Assembly: GCF_900141735.1 (NCBI RefSeq)
Contig: NZ_FQYO01000004.1
Location: 124,001-188,000 of the forward strand
Direction: 5' to 3'
Origin: Wenxinia saemankumensis
GTDB taxonomy: Bacteria > Pseudomonadota > Alphaproteobacteria > Rhodobacterales > Rhodobacteraceae
Length of the DNA stretch: 64,000 nucleotides
Both the position numbers and the translations under genes were made by a program. Shown one piece after another: positions 54,822-64,000 of the stretch. Within the stretch, counting starts at the first letter, position 1, and each line of letters starts with the position of its first letter. Under the pieces are notes generated by a model that saw only the letters and a program-made list of their open reading frames with translations, did no database searches and had not been told where the DNA came from.

Positions 54822-54836
54822 TTAGGCGCGCGTTAA
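54822..54836 (+). promoter_or_regulatory. CtrA-like site upstream of flgE
   Basis: TTAG-N7-TTAA (TTAGGCGCGCGTTAA) matches the alphaproteobacterial CtrA consensus TTAA-N7-TTAA with one change, 59 bases before flgE. CtrA controls flagellar genes in many Rhodobacterales, so this is a plausible activation site. Confidence 0.5.
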
Positions 54837-54894
54837 GCGCGGGGCGGTAGGGATGGCGGGACGGACCCCCTGCCGCAGAAAGGCGCATGCCCCC

Positions 54895-56187
54895 ATGACG
54901 ATCTCCTCCTCCCTGAACGCGGGTGTTTCAGGCCTGTCAGCGAATGCCAGCCGCCTCGCCACGATCGCGGACAACATCGCCAACAGCTCGACCTACGGCT
55001 ACAAGCGGGTGATCACCAATTTCAGCTCGCTCGTCGTGTCGGAGGGGGGGACGCGCCACGTGGCCGGCGGGGTCCGCACCTCGACCACACGGCTGATCGA
55101 CGAGCGCGGATCGCTCGCCTCCTCGACCAATTCCACCGATCTCGCGGTCCGGGGGCGCGGCTACCTGCCGATCACAACCCTGGCGGAGGCGAATGTCGGC
55201 AACGGGGCCCTGCCGATCAGCCTGACCTCGACGGGATCCTTCCGCCCGAACGAGGACGGGATCCTCGTCTCGTCCTTCGGCCACGTGCTGCTGGGATGGC
55301 CGGCCGACGCGGACGGCAACATCCCCGCCTTCCCGCGCGATACGACCGTGGGGCTCGAGCCGATCACCCTGCGCAGCACCTCCGGGCGCCCCACGACCGA
55401 GATCGACATCTCGCTCAATCTGCCCGCCACCTCGACCGAGGCGGGGGCCGTCGGCGACCCCGAATCGATCTCGATCGAGTATTTCGACAATCTCGGGAAG
55501 TCGCAGTACCTCTCCGCCACCTTCACACCGACCGTCCCGGCGACCGGCGCGTCCAACGAATGGACCTTGACGATCGAGGACGATGCCTCGGGCACGGTGA
55601 TCGGCGAATACACCCTCACCTTCAACGACACCAATCCCGGCGGCGGCACGCTCGCCTCGGTCACCCCCGTGTCGGGCGGCCCCTACGATCCGGCGGCGGG
55701 CACTCTCGCCCTGACCCTGCCGGGCGGGCCGCTGACCTTCAGCATCGGCACGCTCAACGAGCCTGGCGGGCTCTCGCAGCTCTCGGACGGGTTCGCGCCG
55801 ATCTCAATCGACAAGAACGGCTACCCCGTCAGCAACCTGACCGGGGTCGAGGTCGACGCCAACGGCTTCGTCCACGCCTTCTTCCAGTCCGGCCGCAGCG
55901 CCGTGATCTACCAGATCCCGCTGATCGACGTGCCCAACCCGAACGGCCTGCAGACCCGCGACGGGCAATCCTACGGCCTCACCCCGCAGAGCGGGAACAT
56001 GTTCCTGTGGGATGCCGGGGACGGGCCGACGGGCGACGTGATCGGCTTCGCGCTCGAGGAATCGAGCGTGGACATCGCCGCCGAGCTCACATCGCTGATC
56101 CAGACCCAGCGGGCCTATTCGTCGAATGCCAAGGTCATCCAGACCGTCGACGACATGCTGCAGGAAACCACGAACATCAAGCGCTGA
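54895..56187 (+). CDS. flgE: Flagellar hook protein FlgE
   Basis: Builds the hook that couples motor to filament. 430 residues. The N-terminal D0 region has SSLNAGVSGLSANASRLATI and DNIANSSTYGYKR (the flagellar rod/hook signature). The variable D1/D2 domain lies between. The C-terminal region with AAELTSLIQTQRAYSSNAK closes the D0 coil. The ATG 54895 was chosen because it gives the usual short leaderless N-terminus. It sits 31 bases before flgK. Confidence 0.93.
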   Translation: MTISSSLNAGVSGLSANASRLATIADNIANSSTYGYKRVITNFSSLVVSEGGTRHVAGGVRTSTTRLIDERGSLASSTNSTDLAVRGRGYLPITTLAEANVGNGALPISLTSTGSFRPNEDGILVSSFGHVLLGWPADADGNIPAFPRDTTVGLEPITLRSTSGRPTTEIDISLNLPATSTEAGAVGDPESISIEYFDNLGKSQYLSATFTPTVPATGASNEWTLTIEDDASGTVIGEYTLTFNDTNPGGGTLASVTPVSGGPYDPAAGTLALTLPGGPLTFSIGTLNEPGGLSQLSDGFAPISIDKNGYPVSNLTGVEVDANGFVHAFFQSGRSAVIYQIPLIDVPNPNGLQTRDGQSYGLTPQSGNMFLWDAGDGPTGDVIGFALEESSVDIAAELTSLIQTQRAYSSNAKVIQTVDDMLQETTNIKR

Positions 56188-56218
56188 GCCCCGCCCAGCC
56201 CGGCCGGAGTGACCCCCG

Positions 56219-57666
56219 ATGAGCCTGTCCGCCTCCATGTCCAACGCCCTCAGCGGTCTCGGCGCGGCCTCCCGCATGGCCGAGGTGGTCTCGTCCAACC
56301 TCGCCAATGCACTGACCGACGGCTATGCGCGGCGCATCGTCCAGATCTCGTCGCAGGATATCGGCGGACGCGGCGGCGGCGTACGCGTCGACGGGGTGAT
56401 CCGCATCGTGGATCGCGGCCTGCTGGCCGATCGCCGGCTCGCCGACGCCGCCCTGGCCCGCGACGACCGGATGGCGGCGGCCTTCTCGCGGCTGGAGCAG
56501 GTCGCAGGCCGGGCGGACTCGCCCGACAGCCTCGCCGGGCGCATCGTCCGCCTCGAGGGGACGCTGGTCGCGGCTTCCAGCGACCCGTCCTCCGCCGTCC
56601 GGCTCGAGGACGTGCTGGCCGCGCTCGATTCGGTCACCGAGGGGTTCGCCGCCGAATCCCGCGCGATCACCGGCATGCGCAACGATGCCGAGGCGGCGAT
56701 CGCCGCCGATGTCGAGGCGCTCGACCGCGCTCTGGGCGGCATCCACCGGCTCAACGAGGACATCTCCCGCGCGCTCACGGGCGGGCAGGACGCGACGGCC
56801 CTGATGGATGCCCGCCAGCTTCTCATCGACGAGGTCTCGTCCATCGTCCCGGTCCGCACGCTGGACCGGCCGGGCGGCAAGCTGGCCGTTCTGTCCACGT
56901 CCGGCGCGGTCCTGGTGGATTCCCGTCCCGCCGAGATCGGCTTCACCCCGGCCAACGTGATCGTCCCCGGCATGACCTATGCCGGCGGCCAGCTGCAGGG
57001 GCTGACCTTCAACGGCGACCCGGTCTCTCCCTCCAACGGCTTCGCCAGGCTGGACGGCGGCTCGCTGGGGGCGGCCTTCCGCCTGCGGGACGAGGTGCTG
57101 CCGGCGCAGCAGCGCGACCTCGACGCGCGGGCCGCCGACCTGATCGCGCGGTTCGAGGATGCGGCCGTCGACCCCACCTGGTCCCCGGGTGCGACCGGCC
57201 TTCTGACCGATGGCGGCGGGCCGCTCGATACATCCGACATCACCGGCCTTGCCGCCAGGATGGGCGTCAGCGCCGCCATCGATCCGGCCGCGGGCGGGGC
57301 CCTCTGGCGGCTGCGGGACGGGACCGCCGCCTCCACCCGGGCCCGGTCGGAAACGGCACGCAGATCGACAGGTGGGGCGCGGCCCTCGCCGCGGATCGCC
57401 CGCTTCTCACCGGCGGCATGGCCCGGGGCGCCGCAGGCCACGCCTCCGACCGCGTGACCCTGATCGGCGGCGCTCGCGCGGCCGCCGAGGACCGGCAGGC
57501 CTTCACCGCCGCCCGCCATGCCGCCTTCCGATCCTCCGAGCTCGCCCTCGGCGTCGACAGCGATGCCGAGCTGCAGAACCTGATGCTTCTGGAACAGGCC
57601 TATGCCGCCAATGCCAAGGTGATCGAGGCGGTGGACGGTCTGCTGCAACGCCTGCTGGAGATGTAG
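56219..57666 (+). pseudogene. flgK: Flagellar hook-associated protein FlgK, frameshifted in the given sequence
   Basis: From ATG 56219 the frame gives an N-terminus typical of FlgK (LSGLGAASRMAEVVSSNLAN, then ALTDGYARR) and runs to LWRLRDGTAAS at about residue 372. It then leaves frame and stops at 57457. The other frame resumes with PGPVGNGTQIDRWGAALAAD and ends with MLLEQAYAANAKVIEAVDGL, the expected C-terminal coil. Adding one C to the CCC run at 57336-57338 restores a 482-residue protein. All neighbouring flagellar genes are intact, so a base-call error is as likely as a real mutation. Confidence 0.88.
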
Positions 57667-57669
57667 TCC

Positions 57670-58692
57670 ATGACCTCCGCCAGTTTCCGCACGATCGGCG
57701 ATCTCAGCCAGCTCCTCGCCACCCGCAGCCAGAACGTCATGCTGAAGGAAAGGCTCTACCGCCTGACGAACGAGCTCTCGACCGGCCAGGTCTCGGATCT
57801 CTCCCGGCATCTCGGCCGCGACACCTCCCGGCTGGCCGAGCTGGACCGGTCGCTCTCGCTCAGCGGCGCGCATCGCCGCTCGGCCCTCTCGGCAGGGGGC
57901 ATGCTCGCAACGATGCAGCAGGCCCTGGACGGCCTGCAGGACCTGCAATCCGACCTCGCCAACCAGACCTCGGGCATCCCGCTCGGCGGCACCACGGCCG
58001 ATGTGGCCAATGCCGGGACGGCCGCGCGGGACGGGTTCTCGCGGATCGTGCAGGTGCTGAACACCAGCTATGGCGGCACCACGCTGTTCGCGGGAATCGC
58101 GACCGACGGGCGTGCCGTCGCCGCGTCGGAGACGATGCTCGCGGCGCTGCAGGCAGCCGCGAGCGGCGTCACCGACGCCGCGGGGCTGCAGGCGGCGGTC
58201 GACGCCTGGTTCGATACGCCCGGCGGCGGGTTCGAGGTCGCGGGCTATGTCGGCGATTCCGGACCCGGCCGGATCACCCGTCCGATCGATGCCGGAGAGA
58301 GCGTCGCGATCGAGGCGCGCGCCGACGACCCCGCCTTCCGGGACGTGATGAAGGCCGTGGCCCTCGTTGCCCTGGCCGCCGATCCCACGCTCGGTCTCGA
58401 CCTCTCGGCCCGAAAGGACGCGATGGGCGCCGCCTCGCAGCGCCTCTATTCCACACCGTCCGGGATCCTCGCCATCCAGTCCGCCCTCGGCCTCGCCGAG
58501 AACCGGGTCGAGGACGCGGTGGTCCGCCATGGCGGCCGGGCGGTGACGCTCGGCATCCTGCGTAACGAGATGGTGGGCGCCGATCCCTACGAGACCGCCT
58601 CACAATTGCAGGAGGTCGAGACATTGCTGCAGACGCACTACACGGTGACCGCGCGGCTCTCGAACCTCTCTCTCGCGAAGTACCTCCGATGA
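57670..58692 (+). CDS. flgL: Flagellar hook-filament junction protein FlgL
   Basis: 340 residues with a flagellin-like N-terminal coil (SQLLATRSQNVMLKERLYRL then TNELSTGQVSDLS) and C-terminal coil (LQEVETLLQTHYTVTARLSN). The middle is shorter than in flagellin. It joins FlgK to the filament. It begins three bases after flgK and overlaps flgI by four bases. Confidence 0.9.
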   Translation: MTSASFRTIGDLSQLLATRSQNVMLKERLYRLTNELSTGQVSDLSRHLGRDTSRLAELDRSLSLSGAHRRSALSAGGMLATMQQALDGLQDLQSDLANQTSGIPLGGTTADVANAGTAARDGFSRIVQVLNTSYGGTTLFAGIATDGRAVAASETMLAALQAAASGVTDAAGLQAAVDAWFDTPGGGFEVAGYVGDSGPGRITRPIDAGESVAIEARADDPAFRDVMKAVALVALAADPTLGLDLSARKDAMGAASQRLYSTPSGILAIQSALGLAENRVEDAVVRHGGRAVTLGILRNEMVGADPYETASQLQEVETLLQTHYTVTARLSNLSLAKYLR

Positions 58693-59801
58693 CCCGCCTC
58701 CTGCCGTCCCTCCTGCTCTGCCTGGCCGCCACGCTCGCCGCCGCGGCCGCCGCGGCGACCCCGATCCGGCTCAAGGACCTCGTCGAGTTCGATGGCGTCC
58801 GCTCGAACGAGCTCGTCGGCTACGGGCTGGTGGTGGGGCTGAACGGCACGGGGGACGGGCTGCGCAACGCGCCCTTCACCGAGGAGATCATGTCCAACAT
58901 GCTCGAGCGGCTCGGCGTCAACGTCACGGGCGAGCAGTTCCGCCCGCGCAACGTGGCGGCCGTCCTCGTCACCGCCCGGCTGCCCCCCTTCGCGCGGGCG
59001 GGATCCCCCGTCGACGTCACCGTCTCGGCCATCGGCGACGCGACCTCGCTGCTCGGGGGCACCTTGGTGATGACGCCGCTCAACGCCGCCGACGGGGAGA
59101 TCTACGCCGTGGCGCAGGGCACCATCATCGCCGGCGGCATTGCCGCCGAGGGCGAGGCGGCGAGCGTGACGATGGGCGTGCCGACCTCGGGCTCGATCCC
59201 CGCGGGCGCGACGGTCGAGCGCGAGGTGGCCTTCGACCTCGGCGACCTGTCGACCGTGCGGCTGGCGCTCCGCAGCCCGGACTTCACCACGGCCGGCCGG
59301 ATCGAGCAGGCGATCAACGCCGATTTCGGGCGCGCCGTGGCGGTGATGACCGATGCGGGCACCGTCGCGGTCGATATCGCCCGCACCGACATGCCCTCAC
59401 CCGCGCACGCGATCGGACGGATCGAGAACATCCTCGTCGAGCCCGAGCGGCGGGCCCGGGTCGTCGTGGACCAGCGCTCCGGCACGATCGTGATGGGCGA
59501 GGACGTTCGGATCAGCCGGGTCGCGGTCAGCCAGGGCAACCTGACGATCCGCATCGAGGAGGCGCCGGCCGTCGTGCAGCCGAATCCCTTCTCGCCGGGC
59601 GAGACCGTCGTGGTGCCCCGGACCGAGACCGGGATCACGCTGGATCCCGGCACCGGCCTCGCCGAAGTCGGCGAGGGGACCTCGCTGTCGGAGGTCGTGG
59701 CCGGGCTCAACGCCCTCGGCGTCGCGCCCTACGACATGATCGACATCCTCAAGAGCATCCGGGCCGCCGGTGCCCTGCATGCCGAGTTCATCGTGCGGTA
59801 G
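58689..59801 (+). CDS. flgI: Flagellar P-ring protein FlgI
   Basis: 370 residues. Signal peptide to about residue 22 (AAAAA-ATPIRLKDLV) for export to the periplasm. The family pattern is present: LVGYGLVVGLNGTGDG, then NVAAVLVTARLPPFAR, and late LSEVVAGLNALGVAPYDMID. It forms the P ring around the rod in the peptidoglycan layer. It overlaps flgL (ATGA). The flagellar block ends here; other basal-body genes must be elsewhere. Confidence 0.95.
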   Translation: MTRLLPSLLLCLAATLAAAAAAATPIRLKDLVEFDGVRSNELVGYGLVVGLNGTGDGLRNAPFTEEIMSNMLERLGVNVTGEQFRPRNVAAVLVTARLPPFARAGSPVDVTVSAIGDATSLLGGTLVMTPLNAADGEIYAVAQGTIIAGGIAAEGEAASVTMGVPTSGSIPAGATVEREVAFDLGDLSTVRLALRSPDFTTAGRIEQAINADFGRAVAVMTDAGTVAVDIARTDMPSPAHAIGRIENILVEPERRARVVVDQRSGTIVMGEDVRISRVAVSQGNLTIRIEEAPAVVQPNPFSPGETVVVPRTETGITLDPGTGLAEVGEGTSLSEVVAGLNALGVAPYDMIDILKSIRAAGALHAEFIVR

Positions 59802-59941
59802 ATGTCGGTTCCCCGAGGATCCTCCGGACGCGCTGGCAGCGGATCGCGCCCGTTCGTGGTTCCCCCCGCAGGCCCGACCGCCACGTGGCCCTTGCCGGGA
59901 TCCCCGACGGCGAGGGCCCGGGGACCGGACGGCTGGGCGCC

Positions 59942-60862
59942 CTACCCGTTGGACGGCGGCATGGCCCGGCGCTGGCGGGCGCGCTTCAGTCCCAGATGCC
60001 GCTCCCGCAGGATGATGAGGACCCCGGCCGCCACGACGATCCCCGCGCCGACCAGCATCGTGCCGGTCGGCACTTCGGAGAAGACGAGATACCCGACGAG
60101 GATCGAAAGCAGCATCGAGGTGTACTCGAACGGGGCGACCAGCGAGGCGTCGGCATGGCGGTAGGACGAGGTGAGCAGGATCTGCCCCACCCCGCCCGCG
60201 ATCCCGGCGAGGACGAGCATCGCGGCCTCGCCCGGCCCGGGCAAGACCCAGCCCCAGACCAGCGTGATCAGCGACAGGCCGGTCGCGGTGACCGAGAAGT
60301 AGAACACGATCGCCGCGGTCGATTCCGTCGAGACCAGGCGCCGGACGAAGACTTGCGCGAGGGCGGCGAAGACCGCCCCGCCGAGGACGACCACCGCGCC
60401 GAGCAACTGACCCTCGTCCGGTTCGGCGCCCACCGAGAAGCGCGGCGAGAGGACGATCAACACCCCGACCAGCCCCAGCCCCACCGCGGAAAGCCGGAAG
60501 AGACGCACCTCCTCGCCGAGGAACATCGCGGCGAAGACCACGACGAGCAGCGGCGCGGCATAGCCGATCGCCGTGACCTCCGGCAGCGGCAGGAGGCCGA
60601 GCCCGGCGAAGGTCAGCCCCATCGCCACCGTCCCGACCAGGCCGCGCCAGAGATGCCCCATCGGATTGGTCGTCCGCAGTCCGACCGAGAGCTCGCCCCG
60701 GAGGGCCAGCCAGACGACGATGACCGGGATCGCGAAGGCGGAGCGGAAGAACACCGCCTGGCCCGGCGGGACATGGTCCGAGGCCGCCTTGATCAGCGAC
60801 GCCATGGCGACGAAGATGCAGACGGACAGGATCTTGAGGGCGATGCCGCGGAGCGGGTTCAT
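59942..60862 (-). CDS. EamA/DMT-family transporter
   Basis: 306 residues with two five-helix EamA halves, separated near residue 145. AVFFRSAFAIPVIVVWLAL is the family's helix 2 region, LGEEVRLFRLSAVGLGLVG and the late VFSEVPTGTMLVGAGIVV are typical ends of each half. Probable exporter of small metabolites; substrate unknown. Converges with the flagellar block. Confidence 0.9.
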   Translation of the reverse strand: MNPLRGIALKILSVCIFVAMASLIKAASDHVPPGQAVFFRSAFAIPVIVVWLALRGELSVGLRTTNPMGHLWRGLVGTVAMGLTFAGLGLLPLPEVTAIGYAAPLLVVVFAAMFLGEEVRLFRLSAVGLGLVGVLIVLSPRFSVGAEPDEGQLLGAVVVLGGAVFAALAQVFVRRLVSTESTAAIVFYFSVTATGLSLITLVWGWVLPGPGEAAMLVLAGIAGGVGQILLTSSYRHADASLVAPFEYTSMLLSILVGYLVFSEVPTGTMLVGAGIVVAAGVLIILRERHLGLKRARQRRAMPPSNG

Positions 60863-60900
60863 CCCCCCTGCCTACGCCCGGGCGGCGCAGGGCGAAAGTC

Positions 60901-61887
60901 CTATCCCCCGGCGCGCCGCACGATCGCGGCGGCGGACAGGCTGCCGTAATGGGCGACCACCTCGACCGGGACGCCGAGGGCCCGCAGGGCGGCGACCTCG
61001 GCCGCCTCGGCCTCGCGGCCGGCCCGGCGCAGGATCACCGCGCGGATCCGGCCCGGCGCGGCCTCGGCCACACGGCGGTAGATATGGGCGTCGTGCTGTC
61101 CGGTATCGCCGATCAGGACGAAGGGCAGGCCGGGATTGGCGTCCAGCACCGTGCCGATCGCGGCCCCCTTGTGCCCCAGATGCGCCGCCGCGCCCTGCCG
61201 CGTCACCGACAGGCCGTAATCGCGCAGGAAGAGCGGGCCGCGCGGCACGCCGGCGCGGTCGAACAGCGAGAGAAGGAAGTGGTGCAGGTTCCAAGGCGAG
61301 GAGCTGACGTAGAAGACGGGATTGACGCCCCCGCCCGACAGCCGCTCGAGCAGCGCGACCGCGTCGTCGAACACCTCGCGCGTGTCGAGCGAGCCGGTGA
61401 AGGTCGTCCACAGGTTGCGCGCCAGAGACCAGGCCCCGGTTCGGATCACCGTATCGTCGATGTCGGACACGATGCCGTACTCCGCCCCCGGCGCGGGAAC
61501 GCGGACCGGGCAGTCGACCGCCGCGCCCCCCTCCGGCGCCACCTCCACCTCCGCCCAGCCCGTGGCGGGCCGCATCGGGATCTCGAGCTGGAAATACCCC
61601 TCGGGATCGCTCCGCGTAGCGACGCCGAAGGCGGAGGCGCGGATCTCGGCCCCCGCGATCTCGTGGGTGAGGAACAGGGCCGCCATCTGCCGCAGCCGAC
61701 GGATCGGCCCATGGCCGGCGCGCGGTTCGCTGCGCCGCAGGGCGCGCAGCACGCGACCCCGGACGATCATCCCGTCCGGGGTCGCGTAGCCGAGATAGGG
61801 CTCGATCACCGGCGCGCCGAGCGGGGCGCGGGCGGCCCGGTAGGTCAGCCGGTCGACCGCCTGCGCGATCCGGGCCAGCCGGCTCAT
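60901..61887 (-). CDS. APP1-type (DUF2183) phosphatase
   Basis: 328 residues. An N-terminal beta-rich domain is followed by a HAD-like catalytic domain with the nucleophile motif VSDIDDTVIRTG (D142, D144) and LPFVLIGDTGQHDAHIY near the end. Related eukaryotic proteins (App1) dephosphorylate phosphatidate; the bacterial substrate is not established. ATG 61887 was chosen (MSRLARIAQ). No signal peptide. Confidence 0.85.
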   Translation of the reverse strand: MSRLARIAQAVDRLTYRAARAPLGAPVIEPYLGYATPDGMIVRGRVLRALRRSEPRAGHGPIRRLRQMAALFLTHEIAGAEIRASAFGVATRSDPEGYFQLEIPMRPATGWAEVEVAPEGGAAVDCPVRVPAPGAEYGIVSDIDDTVIRTGAWSLARNLWTTFTGSLDTREVFDDAVALLERLSGGGVNPVFYVSSSPWNLHHFLLSLFDRAGVPRGPLFLRDYGLSVTRQGAAAHLGHKGAAIGTVLDANPGLPFVLIGDTGQHDAHIYRRVAEAAPGRIRAVILRRAGREAEAAEVAALRALGVPVEVVAHYGSLSAAAIVRRAGG

Positions 61888-61939
61888 TCGGGGACTGCCA
61901 TCGACGCCTCGTCCGCTGCGCCCGGCGACCCCGGGCCCG

Positions 61940-63127
61940 TCACTCGGCCGGGGCGATCTCGACGATGGCACCGTCCGGCGCCGGCGCGTCGATCAGGACG
62001 AGCAGCGTTCCGTCCGCCGCCTGCACCACGTCGCGGGCCCGGCCGGGCACCGATACCCTCTCCTCGCCCGAGACGCGACCCTCGTCGTTCAGCTCCAGCC
62101 GGACGATGTCCTGGGTGACGAGGCCGGTTCCGATCACGTCGCCGTTCCAGTCGAAGGCGTCGCCGTCATATACGATCATGCCGCCCGGCGCGATGACAGG
62201 GTCCCAGTAGTAGACGGGCTGTTCCATCCCCTCCTGCGCGGCCTCGCCGCTGCCGACCTCCGAGCCGTCGTAGTTGATCCCGTAGGAGATGACGGGCCAT
62301 CCGTAGTTCAGGCCGGCCTCGGGGCGGTTCAGCTCGTCGCCGCCGGCGGGGCCGTGCTCGATGATCCACAGATCGCCGTTGCCGTCCACGGCCGCGCCCT
62401 GGATGTTGCGGTGCCCGAAGGACCAGATCGTGTCGATCCCGTCTTCCCCGACGAAGGGATTGTCCTCGGGGGCCGAGCCGTCGAGGGCGTTCACCCGGAC
62501 GATCTTGCCGTAGGTGGTCGAGAGATCCTGGGCGAGCTGGCGGTTCTCGACGGTGAAATGCTCGCCCGTGGTAATCCAGACGTTGTCGGTCCCGGGCTCG
62601 AAGGCGAGGCGGCTGCCGTAATGCATGTAGGTCTGCGAGGGCGGTTCCTGCACGAAGATCTCGGTGACCTCCGACAGCGCGGTGCCGTCCTCGGACAGGA
62701 TCGCGGTGGCGGCCGCGGTCGCGGTGCCACCATCGACGGGCTTGGCATAGGTCATCCAGACGCGGCGCGTCTCGGCGAAATCGTCACGCACGGCCACGTC
62801 GAGCAGGCCGCCCTGCTCCTGCGCGTCCACCTCGGGCACGCCCGAGATCGGCTCGCCGAGCGTGCCGTCGGCCGAGACCATGCGCAGGGTCCCGGGCCGC
62901 TCGGTGACGAGGAAGCCGCCATCGGGCAACGCCTCGATCCCCCAGGGCGTGTCGAGGCCGGCGACCCAGGTCTCCACCTGTGTCGCGGTCGGCGACAGGG
63001 CCGGCGCGTCGGTCTGGTTCTCGAAGGCGGGGGCGAAGGTGGCGTTCGGCTCCCCCTCCGACACCTGGGCGAAGGCGAGGCTCGGCAGCGCGAGGAGAGC
63101 GAGGGCGGGGCGGATCGGATGGGTCAT
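61940..63127 (-). CDS. PQQ-type aldose sugar dehydrogenase, periplasmic
   Basis: 395 residues, signal peptide to about residue 20 (LPSLAFA-QVSEGEP). A six-bladed beta-propeller of the glucose/sorbosone dehydrogenase family: LDTPWGIEALPDGGFLVTER, VDAQEQGGLLDVAV, WSFGHRNIQGAAVDGNGDLW, and EHGPAGGDELNRPEAGLNYGW with the probable PQQ contacts. It likely oxidises sugars in the periplasm and passes electrons to the respiratory chain. PQQ synthesis genes are not in the window. Confidence 0.89.
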   Translation of the reverse strand: MTHPIRPALALLALPSLAFAQVSEGEPNATFAPAFENQTDAPALSPTATQVETWVAGLDTPWGIEALPDGGFLVTERPGTLRMVSADGTLGEPISGVPEVDAQEQGGLLDVAVRDDFAETRRVWMTYAKPVDGGTATAAATAILSEDGTALSEVTEIFVQEPPSQTYMHYGSRLAFEPGTDNVWITTGEHFTVENRQLAQDLSTTYGKIVRVNALDGSAPEDNPFVGEDGIDTIWSFGHRNIQGAAVDGNGDLWIIEHGPAGGDELNRPEAGLNYGWPVISYGINYDGSEVGSGEAAQEGMEQPVYYWDPVIAPGGMIVYDGDAFDWNGDVIGTGLVTQDIVRLELNDEGRVSGEERVSVPGRARDVVQAADGTLLVLIDAPAPDGAIVEIAPAE

Positions 63128-63221
63128 CGGAGGGCCTTTTCTGTTGGCTCGGCGAAGGATCGGCTCGCCGGACCAATGCCTCCCGCGCGCCTGCGTTCCC
63201 CGCGGGCGCCCCGCCCGGCGA

Positions 63222-64000
63222 TCACGCCTTCGCCAGCCGCGCCACCGCCCAGCGCGCGGCGTCGTCCACCGCCGCGTCCGCCGCCCCGACATGCGCCGCC
63301 GCCGCCGGCACCAGCTCGGCCCGGCCCGAATTGCCGATCGCGTAGAGCACGTTCCGCCGGAAGCGCTCGACCCCGATCCGCTTGATCGCGCTGCCCGAGA
63401 ATCGCGCGCGGAAGGCGGCATCGTCCAGCGCCACCAGCTCGGCCAGGTCGGGGGCCCCGCCGGCCCGCAGGTAGCGCGTCTCGCGCGCCTGGGCCGCGAA
63501 CTTGTTCCAGGGGCAGATCGCGAGGCAATCGTCGCAGCCGTAGATCCGGTTGCCCATCAGGGCGCGCAGCTCCTCGTCCACGGGGCCGTCATGCTCGATC
63601 GTCAGGTACGAGATGCAGCGCCGCGGATCGAGGCGGAAGGGCGCGGGAAAGGCGTTCGTCGGACAGATGTCGAGGCAACGGGTGCAGCTTCCGCAATGCT
63701 CCGTCTCCGGCGGGTCGGGCGGCAGCTCGATCGTGGTGAAGATCGCGCCGAGGAAGACCCAGTTGCCGAAATCCCGGCTCAGCAGGTTCGTGTGCTTGCC
63801 CTGCCAGCCGAGGCCGGCCGCCTGGGCGAGCGGCTTCTCCATCACCGGCGCGGTGTCGACGAAGACCTTGATCTCCTCGCCCGGGCAGCGCTCCAGCAGC
63901 CAGCGCCCGACGCGCTTCAGCCGCTTCTTGACGAGGTCGTGGTAATCCCGCCCCTGCGCGTAGACGCTGATCGCGCCCTTCTCGGGCCGGTCCAGCACCG
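63222..64000 (-). CDS. queG: Epoxyqueuosine reductase, N-terminus outside the window
   Basis: Final step of queuosine synthesis in tRNA: cobalamin- and Fe-S-dependent reduction of epoxyqueuosine. About 259 C-terminal residues are visible. They include [15 protein letters not shown] and [20 protein letters not shown], and two 4Fe-4S motifs, [16 protein letters not shown] and [15 protein letters not shown]. The C-terminal region ends with HEAT-like helices. The start lies beyond the right edge. Confidence 0.95.
   Translation of the reverse strand, partial: VLDRPEKGAISVYAQGRDYHDLVKKRLKRVGRWLLERCPGEEIKVFVDTAPVMEKPLAQAAGLGWQGKHTNLLSRDFGNWVFLGAIFTTIELPPDPPETEHCGSCTRCLDICPTNAFPAPFRLDPRRCISYLTIEHDGPVDEELRALMGNRIYGCDDCLAICPWNKFAAQARETRYLRAGGAPDLAELVALDDAAFRARFSGSAIKRIGVERFRRNVLYAIGNSGRAELVPAAAAHVGAADAAVDDAARWAVARLAKA

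Noticed and set aside
57330-57345. Programmed -1 frameshift in flgK
   Set aside because: No slippery X-XXY-YYZ heptamer and no reason for regulated frameshifting in FlgK; a lost C in a homopolymer is simpler.

Overview
This is a gene-dense, very GC-rich chromosomal window (about 70% GC by eye). It is most likely from an alphaproteobacterium of the order Rhodobacterales (Paracoccaceae/Roseobacteraceae). The evidence is the DapF, MtaB, HU and Dxs sequences, a histone-deacetylase-like/xseB/ispA/dxs operon, the flgE-flgK-flgL-flgI block with a CtrA-like site, and dispersed intergenic motifs built on GGAGTATTT or GGTATTTG. One tRNA (Lys-TTT, CCA encoded), one TPP riboswitch and several factor-independent-type hairpins were found. 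There is no CRISPR array, insertion sequence or prophage. Most genes are ordinary chromosomal functions arranged in translationally coupled operons with ATGA or GTGA overlaps.

Left third (1-22.3 kb). A partial uronate isomerase (uxaC) faces an O-acetylhomoserine sulfhydrylase-type gene. A LacI-type regulator follows with its probable operator, heading a carbohydrate ABC operon: binding protein, two permeases, a five-bladed-propeller glycoside hydrolase (likely fructoside-active) and a UgpC/MalK-type ATPase. A peptide/nickel-type ABC system is split in two: dppBCDF-like genes plus a coupled GAF-domain gene read leftward, while an XRE-cupin regulator and the cognate binding protein read rightward. 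An AT-rich perfect inverted repeat sits in the shared promoter. An iron-siderophore block (ATPase, two FecCD permeases, FhuF-like reductase, binding protein) closes this part.

Middle (22.8-46 kb). tRNA-Lys, dapF-mtaB (overlapping), epmA divergent from efp, and a riboswitch-controlled thiBPQ thiamine ABC operon. A decayed fragment of a dicarboxylate/amino-acid:cation symporter precedes aroC. Then come an MBL hydrolase, a PRC-barrel protein and a WYL regulator, with the WYL gene divergent from a glutathione S-transferase. The rest is an EamA exporter, an HU protein with a clear terminator, AMP nucleosidase, topoisomerase IB, an NAD-dependent epimerase, and the isoprenoid operon (HDAC-like, xseB, ispA, dxs).

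Right third (46.6-64 kb). A ThuA-like protein and a Gfo/Idh/MocA oxidoreductase precede a five-gene cassette: a GT4 glycosyltransferase with an extra C-terminal region, an unrecognised 266-residue protein, a TPR-glycosyltransferase, a DUF6165-like protein and an FkbM methyltransferase. This cassette runs straight into motB, flgE, flgK, flgL and flgI, which makes a role in modifying flagellar or surface structures plausible. flgK as given carries a one-base frameshift in a C run. The window ends with an EamA exporter, an APP1-type phosphatase, a PQQ-type sugar dehydrogenase and a partial queG.

The most notable points are the uncharacterised cassette next to the hook genes, a DapF in which the second catalytic cysteine reads as serine, two families of intergenic repeats concentrated between converging genes (one with a compensated hairpin), the XRE-cupin operator, and the symporter pseudogene.
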